Positions 21,029-33,064 of a DNA stretch of 64,000 nt are shown one piece after another. The notes below the pieces were generated by a model. It made no database searches. It was not told the DNA's origin and was given only the letters and a program-made list of their open reading frames with translations. The DNA is from Campanula takesimana. Taxonomy: Eukaryota; Streptophyta; Magnoliopsida; Asterales; Campanulaceae. The translations under genes and the position numbers were made by a program. The stretch lies in NCBI GenBank assembly GCA_026119855.1, contig JAOWBW010000036.1:1116001-1180000 (forward strand). The letters run 5' to 3'. Each line of letters starts with the position of its first letter. Position 1 is the stretch's first letter.

Positions 21029-23448
21029 ATGGTAAACTCAAAACCTATGGCAACTGCAAACTACACTCACGTTCCGGTCTTTGATGAAGATCATTTTGAC
21101 GTGTCGAAATTCAACATATTGACTCATCTCAACTCAATCGATGAAAGACTTCATGACACTGTGGTTTATGGACCTTACATCCCTATGAAAGCGAATCCAA
21201 ATCCGCGCACCAATGCTGTTCAACCAACCGTCAAGAAACCAAAGGAAGAATGGACTGAGGAAGAAACAAGAAGAGTGGCTAATGATGGAAAGCTAGAAAC
21301 ATTCTCCTAAGCACTCTAAGCACGGCTATGAAACAACAAGTCATGCATTGTGCTACTGCTAATGAGCTATGGGACGCTATTGAAGAGCATATAGAAGGAG
21401 ATACTGTTTGTAAGGAGAACAAGAAATATGAAGTGCAAAAGAGATTCAACAATTTCTCTCAACTCCCCGGTGAAACCTTAAGACAAACTTATGAACGCTA
21501 CTGTGAAATTATAAATCTATGTATTTCACTTGGCATGAAGTTTTCTAACAAGGATTTGAATGTCAATTTTCTCCAAGCTTTTGGATCAAGATACCTACAT
21601 AAATCCAGCGCTCTTGAAGACGCCGGAACTTTAGATGTATGGACTTTAAGGAACCTTTACGCAAATCTCAAAGTTTATGAGCTCAAACTTCAGCGAATTA
21701 GTGAAACTGAAGGAAAATCAAAATCCATAGCAATGGTGGCGCAAAGAGAAGAGGTGCATGTTTCTGCGCCTGCGCCTACTCATGATGAGAAAAGTTCCGA
21801 TCCCAAAATTTCTACTTCTGAGCTATTGGACATGGACGATGAAGACTTCGCTTTATTTGTGAAGAGATTCCAGAAGTTCCGAAAATTTACCAAGCCCGGC
21901 TCGATCAGCAAATTTCAAGGATCTACCAGCAGAGCTCCTCCAAAGTTCACGAGGAGCAGTGACTCAAAAAGAAAAGAAGACCTTGTTTGTTTTAATTGCA
22001 GGAAACCAGGACACTTTGCTTCAAGCTGCCCAACTCCAAAATTTGAATATATGCAGAAGAAGAGCAGCCATATTCCCAAGTTCACTCCCAAATTCACTCG
22101 TCACAAGGGAATGGTTGCGGAAGAAGAAGCACCAGCAAATGAACAGAACACTTGGATTGAAACAGACTCAGATGAGAGTGATGAAGATTCCGATGATGGA
22201 CTCGTTTGTTTGATGGCAAATGATGATGAAGTTGATACTTATGATTCTGATGATGACTTCTCCAAGGATGTTCCTGATATGAATGCCTTGAATAAACCTA
22301 TCGATAAATCTGCAGGTTTTCAAGAAGAGAAAAGGAAGAAAGGACCAACCATCAGCGAGCTCGTTGAACAAGGATTTCTCACTCCGGCTCAAAGCGATGG
22401 TGGATTGTTATTCTCACGATGTGATCTAAGTGCAAGGAACAAGTTGAGAAAAGGAGCTTACATCAGACCTCAAGTTGAACCAACTGCTCCAATCTCCAAA
22501 ATCAATGATGATGAAGTGATTGCTGAACAAGAAAAATTGTTCAAGAAAGCTGAAAAGGTAATCACTAGATTTGATAGTATGAAGGAAGCTCTAGCACTAT
22601 CATGTGATGAAATTTCCCAGCTTAATACCGAGAAATCTCTACTTAAATCTGAACTCACCCTCCTTAAGGAGCAGATAAAGAGCATGACTCCTCTTACTGT
22701 TAAAAACACTTTTCTAACAGAGCAGAACTCACTTCTTAAAGTTCAAAACGATGAATTGGTTACTCAAATTACTGATCTTAAAAAGATTACAAATGAGTGG
22801 TCCAACTCTCGTGTTACTATGGAGAATATATTTGAGTCCCAAAAAGTCAGTGGTGATAAAAGTGGCTTGGCATTCTCATCAACTAGTGACAACTTTAAAT
22901 GTGATGTCTGTGCTGAAAGAGATAGTGAATTTACTAACCAGCAAACTTTTGAAATTCCCAAGGAAAAACATTCTAATTCAATGGGTAAAGGACAGGAAAA
23001 AGTCAAGAGACAAACATTCCATTATGTCTACCCAACGAAGCAATTTGGGAAAGCTAATGGGAAAGATATAGCTACAGATGAATCATCCTCTAGCAAAATC
23101 CCTCTTGAAACAAAGCGCGCTCCTTCTCCGAGTGCTAATTATGCGCCTAGGAGCCACGCGCCTCATCGTCGTGCGCCTCCAAGACCTATACGCCCTCCTA
23201 GATCAAGCGCTCCAAAATTTCAAAAGAAGGATTTTGTTAAGGCTGGTCCATCTGACCCAAAGAAGAATGCTATCCCAAAGAAAAGTAAAGAGTTTGTGAA
23301 AACTCATGTGATTGGTGGCTTTCATCATTGTTCCATTTGTGATTGTTCTGGACACAAGGCCGTGGAATGCCTTTTGCGATTCACTCCCAATGCCAAAGGA
23401 CGTAAAAACCCTAAGGTCAAGCAAGAGTGGGTTGTCAAAAGTTGCTAA
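21029..23448 (+). pseudogene. gag: Element B gag, one frameshift
   Basis: It starts MVNSKPMATANYTHVPV and ends VVKSC-stop. One frameshift near 21,290-21,305 separates the first ~90 codons from a 706-codon open stretch. CCHC knuckles are CFNCRKPGHFASSC (21988-22029) and CSICDCSGHKAVEC (23329-23370). Between them lie acidic D/S runs, a long heptad-like Leu/Lys region (TEKSLLKSELTLLKEQIKSM) and a Pro/Arg/Ala hinge with clustered TGCGCC. Two widely spaced knuckles, one at the extreme C-terminus, are shared with element A. The product would be the capsid/nucleocapsid precursor. Confidence 0.92.
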
Positions 23449-23485
23449 CCCTATGACCCAAAAGGAATAAAGGGGACCTGCTTAA

Positions 23486-26400
23486 ATGTCTATATTTCAG
23501 GTTCTTTATTTCATGGCTGGATCTTCAAAAGCTAGAAATTATGAATGGATTCTCGATAGTGGGTGCTCAAGACACATGACTGGAGATGAATCCTTATTAG
23601 AAGATGTCCATGAAGAAAGAGGTCCCTCAGTAACATTTGGTGATAATAACAAATGTCAAGTTGTTGCATATGGAAAGCTCAAGAAAGACAAAGTGTGCAT
23701 TGAAAGAGTCTCTCTCGTCGAAGGGCTCAAGCACAATTTATTATCCATATCTCAATTCTAAGACAAAAGATTAGAATGCCATTTCACCTCAACTCAATGT
23801 CTTATCAAGAATGGCAAAACTGGAGCTACATTACTCACGGGATATCGTAAGACAAACATTTACATTATTGATTTCCATAGTATGAACTCTAGTACTAATC
23901 TTTGTTTTGTAGCTAAAAGTGTGAGCGAAAATAGTTGGCTGTGGCACAAGCGCTTAAGTGACTTGAACTTCAAATATTTATCTAAACTCAGCAGGAATAA
24001 CCTTGTCAAAGGACTTCCCAAGGTTGCTGATCATCATGACAAGAAGTGCGCCGCGTGTCAACTTGGCAAACAACCGAAGAAATCTTTCTCCAGCAAGACC
24101 AATCCTTCAACTTCTAGATGTTTGCAACTGCTTCACATTGATCTATTTGGACCAGTCACCACTGCAAGTATTCGAAAGAACAAGTATACTCTAGTTGTGG
24201 TGGATGATTATTCAAGATACACATGGGTGGAAATGATGATCTCAAAAGACGATTGTTACGATATTTTGACCACCTTATCCAGACTGCTCCAAACCCAAAA
24301 AGAAGATGACATCGTTAGTGTTCGATCCGACAATGGAACAGAATTCAAGAACAACGGTGTTGCTCGATATTGTGACGATCATAGGATAGATCACAACTTC
24401 TCAACCGCTGGAGTTCCTCAATAAAATGAGGTTGTGGAAAGAAATAATAGAACGTTGATTGAAGCGGGAAAGACGATGATAGCTGAAGCGAAATTGCCTA
24501 AGTACTTTTGGGAAGAAGCTATCAACACAGTATGTTTTACTCAAAATCGTTCCCTCATCAACAAACTTCACAACAAGACTCCGTATGAACTTTGGCGTGG
24601 TAGAACTCCCAACATTGCATTCTTCAAGATCTTTGGTTGCAAATGTTATATCCTCTACAACGGAAACGAACATAGAGGTAAATTAGATGCCAAAGCCGAC
24701 GAAGGTATTTTTATTGGGTATGCCAAACATTCTAAAACTTTTCGCGTTTTTAATAGATCTACATTAGTGATAGTTGAATCTGTACATGTTACATTTGATG
24801 AACATTCTCTCCTTGAGCCACATTTGGCTCCAAATGTTGCTGATGATTCTGTTGAGCTTAATGATACAGGTGCTACTATTTATGTTGCGCCGACACAAGA
24901 GCAGAATCTATCAACTCAAGGAAATCCATCAACATCAGTTGCGCCATATTCCTCTTATGGCGTGCCCCATGAGTCATCAGCTGTGCCTCACTCACATGTT
25001 GCGCCTCTTGATTCCTCTCATGCGCCTATATCTTCAGCTGCATCTGGTGTAAACCCAAGTTTCAACTCTACACCAATTCAACCCCCAAATTTTGATGATT
25101 TAGAATCTGGTGAAGATGTACCAATTGAAGACCTTCAAGTTACTACGACTCAACCTAACTTACCTCCTGAAATTCGTGAAGTTAGAGGTCACCCAATCAA
25201 TAATATCATTGGTGATCTAAACGTTGGTGTTCGTACAAGGAGAGCTACAAACTTTGATGCTTACACTGCATTCATCTCTCAAATTGAACCGAAGAAGGCT
25301 GATGAAGCGCTCCAAGATCCTAATTGGGTTGTTGCTATGCAAGAAGAACTCAATCAATTTGAACGATGTAAGGTTTGGACTCTTGTTCCAAGACCAAATG
25401 ATCAAGGAGTGATTGGTACGAAATGGGTGTTCAGAAACAAGATGGATGAGAATGGAACCATCATAAGAAACAAAGCAAGATTGGTTGCACAAGGCTATAG
25501 GCAAGAAGAAGGAATTGATTACGATGAAACTTTTGCGCCCGTAGCAAGACTTGAAGCTATCAGATTATTTCTAGCTTACGCAGCTCACAAGAACTTCAAG
25601 TTATATCAAATGGATGTGAAGAGCGCGTTTCTAAATGGTGAACTCCAAGAACAAGTCTACGTTGCTCAACCACCTGGGTTTGAAGATTCACAATTTCCAA
25701 ATCATGTGTACAAACTCCAGAAAGCTTTGTATGGACTCAAGCAAGCACCAAGAGCATGGTACGATACACTATCCAAGTTTCTCATCGAAAAAGGCTTCAC
25801 TCGCGGTAAAATCGATACAACTCTTTTCATTGCCAAACATAATGGTCATAAATTACTTGTTCAAATTTATGTTGATGATATTATATTTGGTTCTACTAAT
25901 GAATTGTTGTGCAAGCACTTTGAGAAACTAATGAAGAGCAAGTTTGAAATGAGCATAATGGGAGAACTCACATTCTTCCTCGGGCTTCAAATCAAGCAAA
26001 TGAGTGAAGGCATATTTATCAATCAAGCCAAATATACAAAGGACTTAATGAAGAAATTTGAACTTGAGAACGCCAAAGCATATGATACTCCGATGGCCAC
26101 CGGCAACAAACTCGACAAAGATTTAAAAGGTAAACGTGTTGATCAAACGCTCTATCGAGGTATGATTGGCTCGCTCCTTTATCTTACTGCTAGTAGGCCC
26201 GATATTATGTTTAGTGTTTGTGTTTGCGCTCGTTATCAATCTGACCCTAGAGAAGCGCACTTAATTGATGTGAAACGTATTATAAGATATCTCTCTGGCA
26301 CTGTTAACCTTGGACTTTGGTACACCAAAGATTCGAACTTTAAACTTGTAGGTTATTCAGATGCGGATTATACAGCGTGCACAATTGATAGGAAAAGCAC

Positions 26401-26812
26401 AAGTGGCACTTGTCATTTCCTCGGATATCGACTTGTGTCATGGGCGAGTAAGAAACAAGCTTCTGTATCTGTCTCAACAACCGAAGCTGAATATATCGAT
26501 GCGGGAAGTTGTTGCTGTCCAATACTATGGATGAAGCAGCAATTGGTGGACTATGATATCATTGAAGAAAATTGTCCCATCTACTGCGACAACACTTCAA
26601 CAATTGCGGTTTCTGAAAATCCTGTCATGCACTCGAAGACCAAACACATCGACATCAAATATCACTTCCTCAAAGACCACGTGGAGAAAGGCAATATTCA
26701 TTTGGAACACGTGGGAACCTACTATCAAATCGCCGACATTCTAACGAAAGCACTTGACGCGAAACGGTTCATATTTTTGAGAGGTGAAATGGGTATGCTT
26801 GAACTCAACTAA
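23486..26812 (+). pseudogene. pol: Element B pol (PR-IN-RT-RH), two stops
   Basis: About 1,109 codons from MSIFQVLYF to GMLELN-stop in one frame, broken only by TAA at 23759 and TAA at 24422. Protease DSGCSRHMTGD (near 23,553), HHCC and integrase core (LHIDLFGP, RSDNGTEF, then a motif damaged by the second stop), reverse transcriptase YVDDI (25868-25882) and RNase H (STTEAEYID, near 26,477) are in copia order. The frame is +1 relative to gag, with 37 nt between the gag stop and the pol ATG. The hinge at 24,880-25,030 has four TGCGCC and no TGCGCA. Confidence 0.95.
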
Positions 26813-27728
26813 AATTCATTACAGTTTTGTCAATACTAATGATTTTGTTTTAGTGAGTTATGAGTATATTAGGTTCAAATGATAAATCATTTCAAGTTTC
26901 AAGGAAACTCTGCGCGCCCAATAATTTTGCGCGCCCCACACTCTCTACGCGCCCAATTCTAATGCGCGCCTAACACTTTCTGCGCGCCCAATTCTAATGC
27001 GCGCTTAGCATTCAATGCCTCTTAAATCATTCTGCGCGCCTAGATGAGACTATGCGCCTCTTATGGCTGCGGCTCAATCAATGCTACCATATTAACTCCC
27101 TCAATGATTGAGCGCATTAAAGTTTCACAAGTACCAGGTACGTTTATTCTATTCATTTATTATAGGAATTTCTGTCTTTTGACATTCCATTAATTGTTCA
27201 AGGGTACTTGTGCAATTAATTTTTCCCTCGTTTTACGTTTTTCGAAAAATTTTATTTTCTGGGGATATATTTCTTGCACCCCAAACTTACACCAATACAG
27301 ATGTTTTTGGGGTTTGTGCAAAAATTTAATCAAAATTGCTCATACACTTATAGGAAAAGTGGAGCAGTTTTCTTAACCCAAGGTGTCACATCATGACATC
27401 TTTGTGTCATTCAGCATTTATGAAGCCATCATTTCTTTTTCCCCTCATAAATTTTTGTCCTTTCCAAATTCTCCTCACCATAAATGCGCCGTCCTTTTTT
27501 AGCCATGATGAGCCAAAATTTTTCCCCTCATTAATACCCATCCCTTCAACTTCTCATTTTTTTTAAATTTTAACCCTATTATTTCCATATTTGTGCTATA
27601 TTTTTTTTCTAACCTATATATTCCCTTCTCTCAACCTCTCCGCCTCCCTCTACTCTCTCTCTCTCAGTCAGTCTCTCTTTCTCTCTCTCTTTATTTTCTT
27701 ATCCTTTTTCTTCATTTATATATCGTTA
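26813..27728 (+). promoter_or_regulatory. Element B pol-to-accessory-gene spacer
   Basis: 26,905-27,070 carries about eight GCGCGCC/GCGCC words. Downstream is AT-rich DNA, a TATA-like CCTATATATTCCC near 27,615, and a CT-rich leader (27,630-27,700) running to the accessory-gene ATG at 27729. The order matches element A although the sequences differ. Confidence 0.5.
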
Positions 27729-30700
27729 ATGGGTCCTAAGAAAGCCACAAAGACTCCACAAGACGAAATGGTATGAATCCTTACTCTTAATCTTCTTTAA
27801 TTTCTGAAATTTCTGAAATTCGTTTTTCTGGGTTCCTTTTCGATAAACCGAAAATCTTACTTTTCTTGATAAATCTTGCCTCGGTGCTCCGTTTTCAAAA
27901 TCGTTTGTTAGGTTATGTTCGATTTGTGTTTTAGAGTCTTTCAAAACTAACTTTTCAATGATCAATTCGTTATTTGTTGCGAATCTGAAGTTTTTGCATT
28001 TTCAAAACTTTCGAATTTTTCGGACATTCAAATCCATTTTCTGTTTTTGTTTTTGATTATTACTTGTTTTGATTCACATATTTGTTATCATTGTCTCATT
28101 GCGGTCATTTTGATATATTGTGTGTCTGATTTGGTGAAGTTTCACGTTTTATGTGTTCTTGGTGTTCTTCGAGCACTCAAGACATGTTCTTCGTGTTCTT
28201 CGTTATTTTTGCATGACTTGGGTTTCAAAATTTTCAAAACTTGTTTTTCAAAATTTTCATATTTTGATTCTTAAAAATTGCATATGCATGTTTGATATGT
28301 GTTTGTGTGTTTTCATGTGTTTTTATACTTAGTATGAATTTTATATAAATATGCGCCTAAGTATTGATTTATGCGCCTAGTTGGTTATGCGCCCTATGAC
28401 TTTATGCGCCTTACTTGATTCATGCGTCTAATAATTATATGCGCCCTATGCAAATACAAATGTTATGTGCCTCAATCAACTCATGCGCCTAGAGACATTA
28501 TGCGCCTAAACATTTTATGCGCCTAAATTTTACTTAGTCAAATTCTTATGTTTAATTTTTACTTAGTATATTTCATAGAACCATAATATGCGCCTCGTAT
28601 TTGTATGCGCCTACAACTTATATGCGCCTAATAATAGTATGCGCATGCTATTTCTTATGCGCCTATATATTGTCCCGCACCTACTCTATACTTAGCTCAT
28701 TTTATGATTCTATGCGCCTACACTACTAACTTCACTCAAACGTTTATTTTTCAGGATCCTGCTAATTTCAGACCCGGTGAGAGGATAGATCTTGCTGAGC
28801 TTTCACTTGATCCAATGGGGCTTGAAATCCTTTCAACCCTTCACACCGCTGGACTCACTCCTCTTTTCACGCGGGATCAACCATTCTATTCTCCACTCCT
28901 CGTTGATGAATTTTTCTCAACAGCAGCTCTAGTTGAGACTCCAGCTGATGGATTCGTGCGCTACAGGATATGCGACACCGTTCAAAATATTCCTATAACT
29001 ATCTTTACGGGCACAATCAAGAACATAGTGAGCTTCAGCACTACTGGCCCTCAGGGTGTTTCTGGTCAACCAAACTCTTACTCTGTTGCAGATCAGAATA
29101 CAGTGGCGCGTACTTATCTCAGAGTCCCTACTCTTCTGAACAACATCAAAAATGTTGAGATAAAGGATGGTGGTGATATGCTCTCTCATATAGCGCATCT
29201 GGTTGATACTTCAATTGTGTTCAAAACTGGCAATGTGAATAGATTCACCGTGGAGCAGTGGGAGTATACTGCTGCCATCATGGGAAAAACCAGATTGAAT
29301 TGGCCTCAGATTTTGTTCAAACCTTTGTCTGACCAAATTGATAAGTATAACAAGAACAAGTCTGATGGGAAGACGAAGTTCAAAACTCACTGCCGAATAC
29401 TCACGAAGATATTTCTCACCTATCCTGCCCTTGCCAAATTCCTTAATGAGAACCCTGCTTATAAAACTGATGATGTTCCAGTTTTTGGGAAAGACAACCT
29501 TGTCTTGAAGAGGCGCAAGAAGCGCATGGCAAAGCGCGCGCCTAGGGTAAAGGGTGCTCAGTTGGTTGATGAAGCCACTGAATCAGATAAAGATGCAGTT
29601 GGCGCAGAAGAAGGCGCAGAAATTTAAGCAGTACCTCGCGCAGAACCAACAGGTGTTCCAGGCGCAGAAAAAGGTAAAGGAAAAAGGGTTGCTGAAGGAA
29701 CAAGCAAACCCTCTAAGCGCCCAAGAGTTGATATTGAAGAAGAGAAGGAACTGAAGCGTGCTAAGGAAGCCAGTAGACTGGAAGCGCAGAAGAAAAGAGA
29801 TGAAGACTTCAGATTGAAACAGGCTACTGAGTTATCCAAAACTGAAAGGCGCAAAGGCACAGGGTCTAGCGCTGATGTACGCGCGCCCACTCCTAATGCG
29901 CCTCCTATTGTTCGTGCGCCTCTATCAAAGCCTTCTGCTCCTGCTCCAACTCAGAAACTAACTTCAGATCCACTCTCTGCTGAGCGCCAAGCACTCAAAG
30001 ATAGGCTATCTGATGAACTTTTTGGCGACTTGAGTGATGATCCAGTTCAGGGGGAGCCAGAGCCCTTGACCAGGCGCAAGAGTCCTTCTGCGCCCCCAAC
30101 TATTTTAGTGGAGCCTACTTCAAGTGATGAATATCTGCCTTCTCCTCGCGCTCCTACTCAATCACCTCCTGCGCCCCATACTTCTCATGCGCCTCCTCCT
30201 ACCACTCCTGATATGAGTGTTGTTATTTCGCTTCTACAGCAACTCCAGCAAGGCCAAGCTCAGATGAATTCACAGTTAGAGCTTCACACTTCCTTGCTTA
30301 CTCAGCAAGCTGATGAGATTGCTGCCATTAAGGGGGAGATGGCGCGCATAGATGCAAATATCAAGGACAAACATTTCCTTACTCCTCAACAATGGAATGA
30401 CGCTATTGATCAAATGAATGAACTTTTCAAAGGCACTCTTGCTTCCCTTCATGAGCGCATAGATGGTGACATCAAACTCACTGATGGCCAAGATTTCATT
30501 AATGCTATAAGGGAGGTAAAGTTGAATATAGTGGGTGATATAAGGAAGTTGTTTGAGATGGTGGCTGGAGATAGCCAAAAATTGCTGAGTGTTGTTGATA
30601 AACTTAAAGAAGTTAAGGATGAGCTAGAAATCCTGGGTTTAACTGTGTATGGTGCTGATCCTGGCGTAGAACCCAAAGCTTCTGAAACTCATGCGCCTCC

Positions 30701-31124
30701 AGCTCCTGAAACTCCTGCGCCTTCTTCCAGCTCTGCTCCTAGCGCGCATATAGACATTAATTCTCTGCTCTCAAAGATTGATGTTCTGAAGGAATTAGTT
30801 GTCACTCACTTCAATGCTACGCATTCCAGTGCAGACAGGCGCGCAGATAGAGTTTCCGCTGATATACTTACTGCCCAAGCTGCTGTTGAAGCTAACTTCC
30901 AAGCCTTCACTGAAAACTTTTCACAACAGCAGTCTATCACTCAGCGCACCATTGATGAGTATCAAAACATCAATGTAGATCATTTGCGCTATATTAGAGA
31001 TGGTGTCACTGATACTCACGGTGTAGTAAACCGATGTCACCAGCTTTCCAAACAAATCCAGCTCTCTGTTTCTGAAATAGAAGAAGGATTTAAGGATGAC
31101 GACGCGCCTCCTCCCAACCCTTAG
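27729..31124 (+). pseudogene. Element B 3' accessory ORF, spliced, one stop
   Basis: Exon 1 is 27729-27770 (14 codons, MGPKKATKTPQDEM; donor GTATGA). The intron is 27771-28754 (acceptor TTTTTCAG). Exon 2 is 28755-31124. Exon 2 is open except for one TAA at 29625-29627, so the product would be about 803 residues. The first ~230 residues hold the conserved plant-transposon-protein-like domain (LVDEFFSTAAL, EQWEYTAAIMG, KFKTHCRILTKIF). Next come a Lys/Arg/Ala/Glu-rich, NLS-like region (KPSKRPRVD), a Pro/Ala/Ser hinge and a Gln-rich coiled-coil candidate containing AIKGE, shared with A. No signal peptide or membrane segment is evident, which argues against a true envelope. Confidence 0.8.
28351..28718 (+). 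repeat. Cluster of ATGCGCC words in accessory-gene intron
   Basis: Thirteen exact ATGCGCC, usually followed by T, lie in about 370 bp of otherwise AT-rich intron. Decayed versions (ATGCGTCT, ATGTGCCT) look like C-to-T change at CpG. The spacing is irregular and the sequence between words is unrelated, so this is not a tandem repeat. Confidence 0.9.
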
Positions 31125-31638
31125 TTTTTGGTTTGTTTGTAAGTTGTTAGAACTTTTTGTGATTAGAAACCTTTTTTAGTGATTTAGTGCTTACATGTTT
31201 TAGCACCTTTTGTTTTTGTTCTGTTAAATACTTGTACTCTGTAACTCTTACACCTTGAGTATTAATGAGAACAAAACATCACTTTTGTTTCAAAACTTGT
31301 TCACTCAAACTTCTTGTTTGTAGAACATTGAATGTTTAAAATCATATGCATCATATTTGAACTGCTTCATATTTTATGCATTGAGTTTAAATTTTGTTTA
31401 AACACATTTCAAAACTGAAACTCATATCATTCTGAATGTGTTATAAACTGTTGTTTCTATATTTCCATTTGTAATGTTTTATCCTTATTGGAATAGATTA
31501 GAAATCTATATCTTGGACTAGTGTGTGCATTAACTTGAGACATGATTTACCAATATCATTTATTTGGACATGCTTTTATCAAGTATAATGTTTGTCCCTG
31601 ATATAGTAGGTAATGGCATCAATCAAATAGGGGGAGAT
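31125..31638 (+). other. Element B 3' non-coding region and polypurine tract
   Basis: AT-rich trailer without a frame, ending AGGGGGAGAT directly before the LTR. The GTTTAAAC region and the CAAGTATAATG..GGTAATGGCATCAATCA segment are shared with element A (34,429-34,900), so both are probably functional cis regions for plus-strand priming. Confidence 0.8.
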
Positions 31639-33064
31639 TGTTGGGTATGCCCACTTATATCTCAGTTTCAATGTAATAGGATTGACTAGATTTGATTGAT
31701 CCATCACCTAATTGTTATTTCATGGACTTTAGACCCACATGTAAGAAGTATTTATACTTCATTTTTTTAGGATGTCCATTGTAACAGAATAGGCTTAGGA
31801 ATAGGGCTAGAAGATCAAGATTCAAGAAAATCACATTTTGAGTTTGAGTCTCGCGCCATGCGCCTCACCCATGCGCCATGCGCCTCCTTAAGCGCGCGCA
31901 TGAGTATGCGCCTAAGCATAGCTCATACGCCTCAGATAATTCAGAATGCGTATACGCTACGCGCCTCTTAGCTCAAACGCGCCTCAAATAAGTGTTTTTA
32001 ACACTCAGTGATTTAACGAAGATTCAAAGACTTGAAGAGATTCAAACTACGCCAATGATCCAACGGTGGTTAAATAACACGTATGTACCTGCATCTAAGG
32101 ACATCTGTCCATAACGGTCATATTTGTGTTATGTGTCTAACGGCTATAAAAGGACACGTGCTCCACTCATTGAGCGACAACACATCCGTCCTTTTCTCTG
32201 ACTCACTAAGGATTTCCAACGGCTAGTTTTTGGGGCTCTACTATAAATACCCCATAACTTCAACCATTTGAAGTTGCTAAGAATTTCAAGAATTTCACTC
32301 TCAAGCATTTGTTGAAGATTTGAAGATTGCCTTTGTTATTTCCAGAATTCTCAAGAACATCTTCATAACTTCATCCTTAGCCCAGATCCTCAAGCTATCA
32401 CACTTTAGTTTTCTTGTGCTCTCAATCTCAAAGATCTAAAGAGCCTTGATACTAAAATCACACACGCACCTCTTTAAGTTTGATCACTTAGATCTTTCTT
32501 TAAGAGATACACCGGTTATTGTTTTGGATTTGTTCATTCATAGAATATTAGATCTTGAGTTAGTGTATAAGCTCAATCGATTGTAATTTGTAACACTCCC
32601 TCATTATATAAGATCTCCATTAGAAATCCAAGACTAACCATCTTGGTAGAGGACGTAGATCATTTTCCCGATCGAACCTCTCCAAATAGCTCTTGTTCAT
32701 ATCTTGCTATTTCTTTACAAGTCCATATCATATCTAACTACTTGCTTGTTTATTTATTGTAGATTGATTGATTGAATTGTGCTGTGTTTGTTATATCACT
32801 TGCCTTAGTTTCTTATTTCACCCATTTTGAGCCAAAATACTTAGAGTGTGTGTGCGCCCCCTTTATCATACTTTGTGCCTATTTACATTACTAAATTCCG
32901 CTGTGCATTTCACTCACTCACTTAGGCGCATATCATAACGCTTATTTGATAAAGTGCGCATTTGCAATTGAGTTTATCAAGGGTACGAAAAGAATTTTAA
33001 AACAGCTATTCACCCCCCCCCCTCTAGCTATTTTTCATACCCTTGTTGCCCTTTGGGACCAACA
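31639..33064 (+). repeat. Element B 3' LTR (1,426 bp)
   Basis: Direct copy of 19531-20955 with point differences and one extra C in the C tract. It is followed by the GGATG target duplication. Confidence 0.96.

Larger units (their letters stand above)
19531..33064 (+). mobile_element. Element B: related Sirevirus-type copia element nested in A
   Basis: TGTTGG...CCAACA LTRs (19531-20955 and 31639-33064) are flanked by GGATG at 19526-19530 and 33065-33069. Total 13.5 kb, with PBS, gag, pol, accessory gene and polypurine tract (about 31,629-31,638). By eye I count roughly 25 differences over the ~1.4-kb LTRs, so it is younger than A. Damage is light: one frameshift in gag, two stops in pol and one stop in the accessory ORF. 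LTR ends, primer site and gene layout match A, so the two are subfamilies of one family. Confidence 0.97.

Noticed and set aside
28351..28718. ATGCGCC cluster as a simple tandem repeat
   Set aside because: Spacing is irregular (roughly 10-50 bp) and intervening sequence is not repeated.
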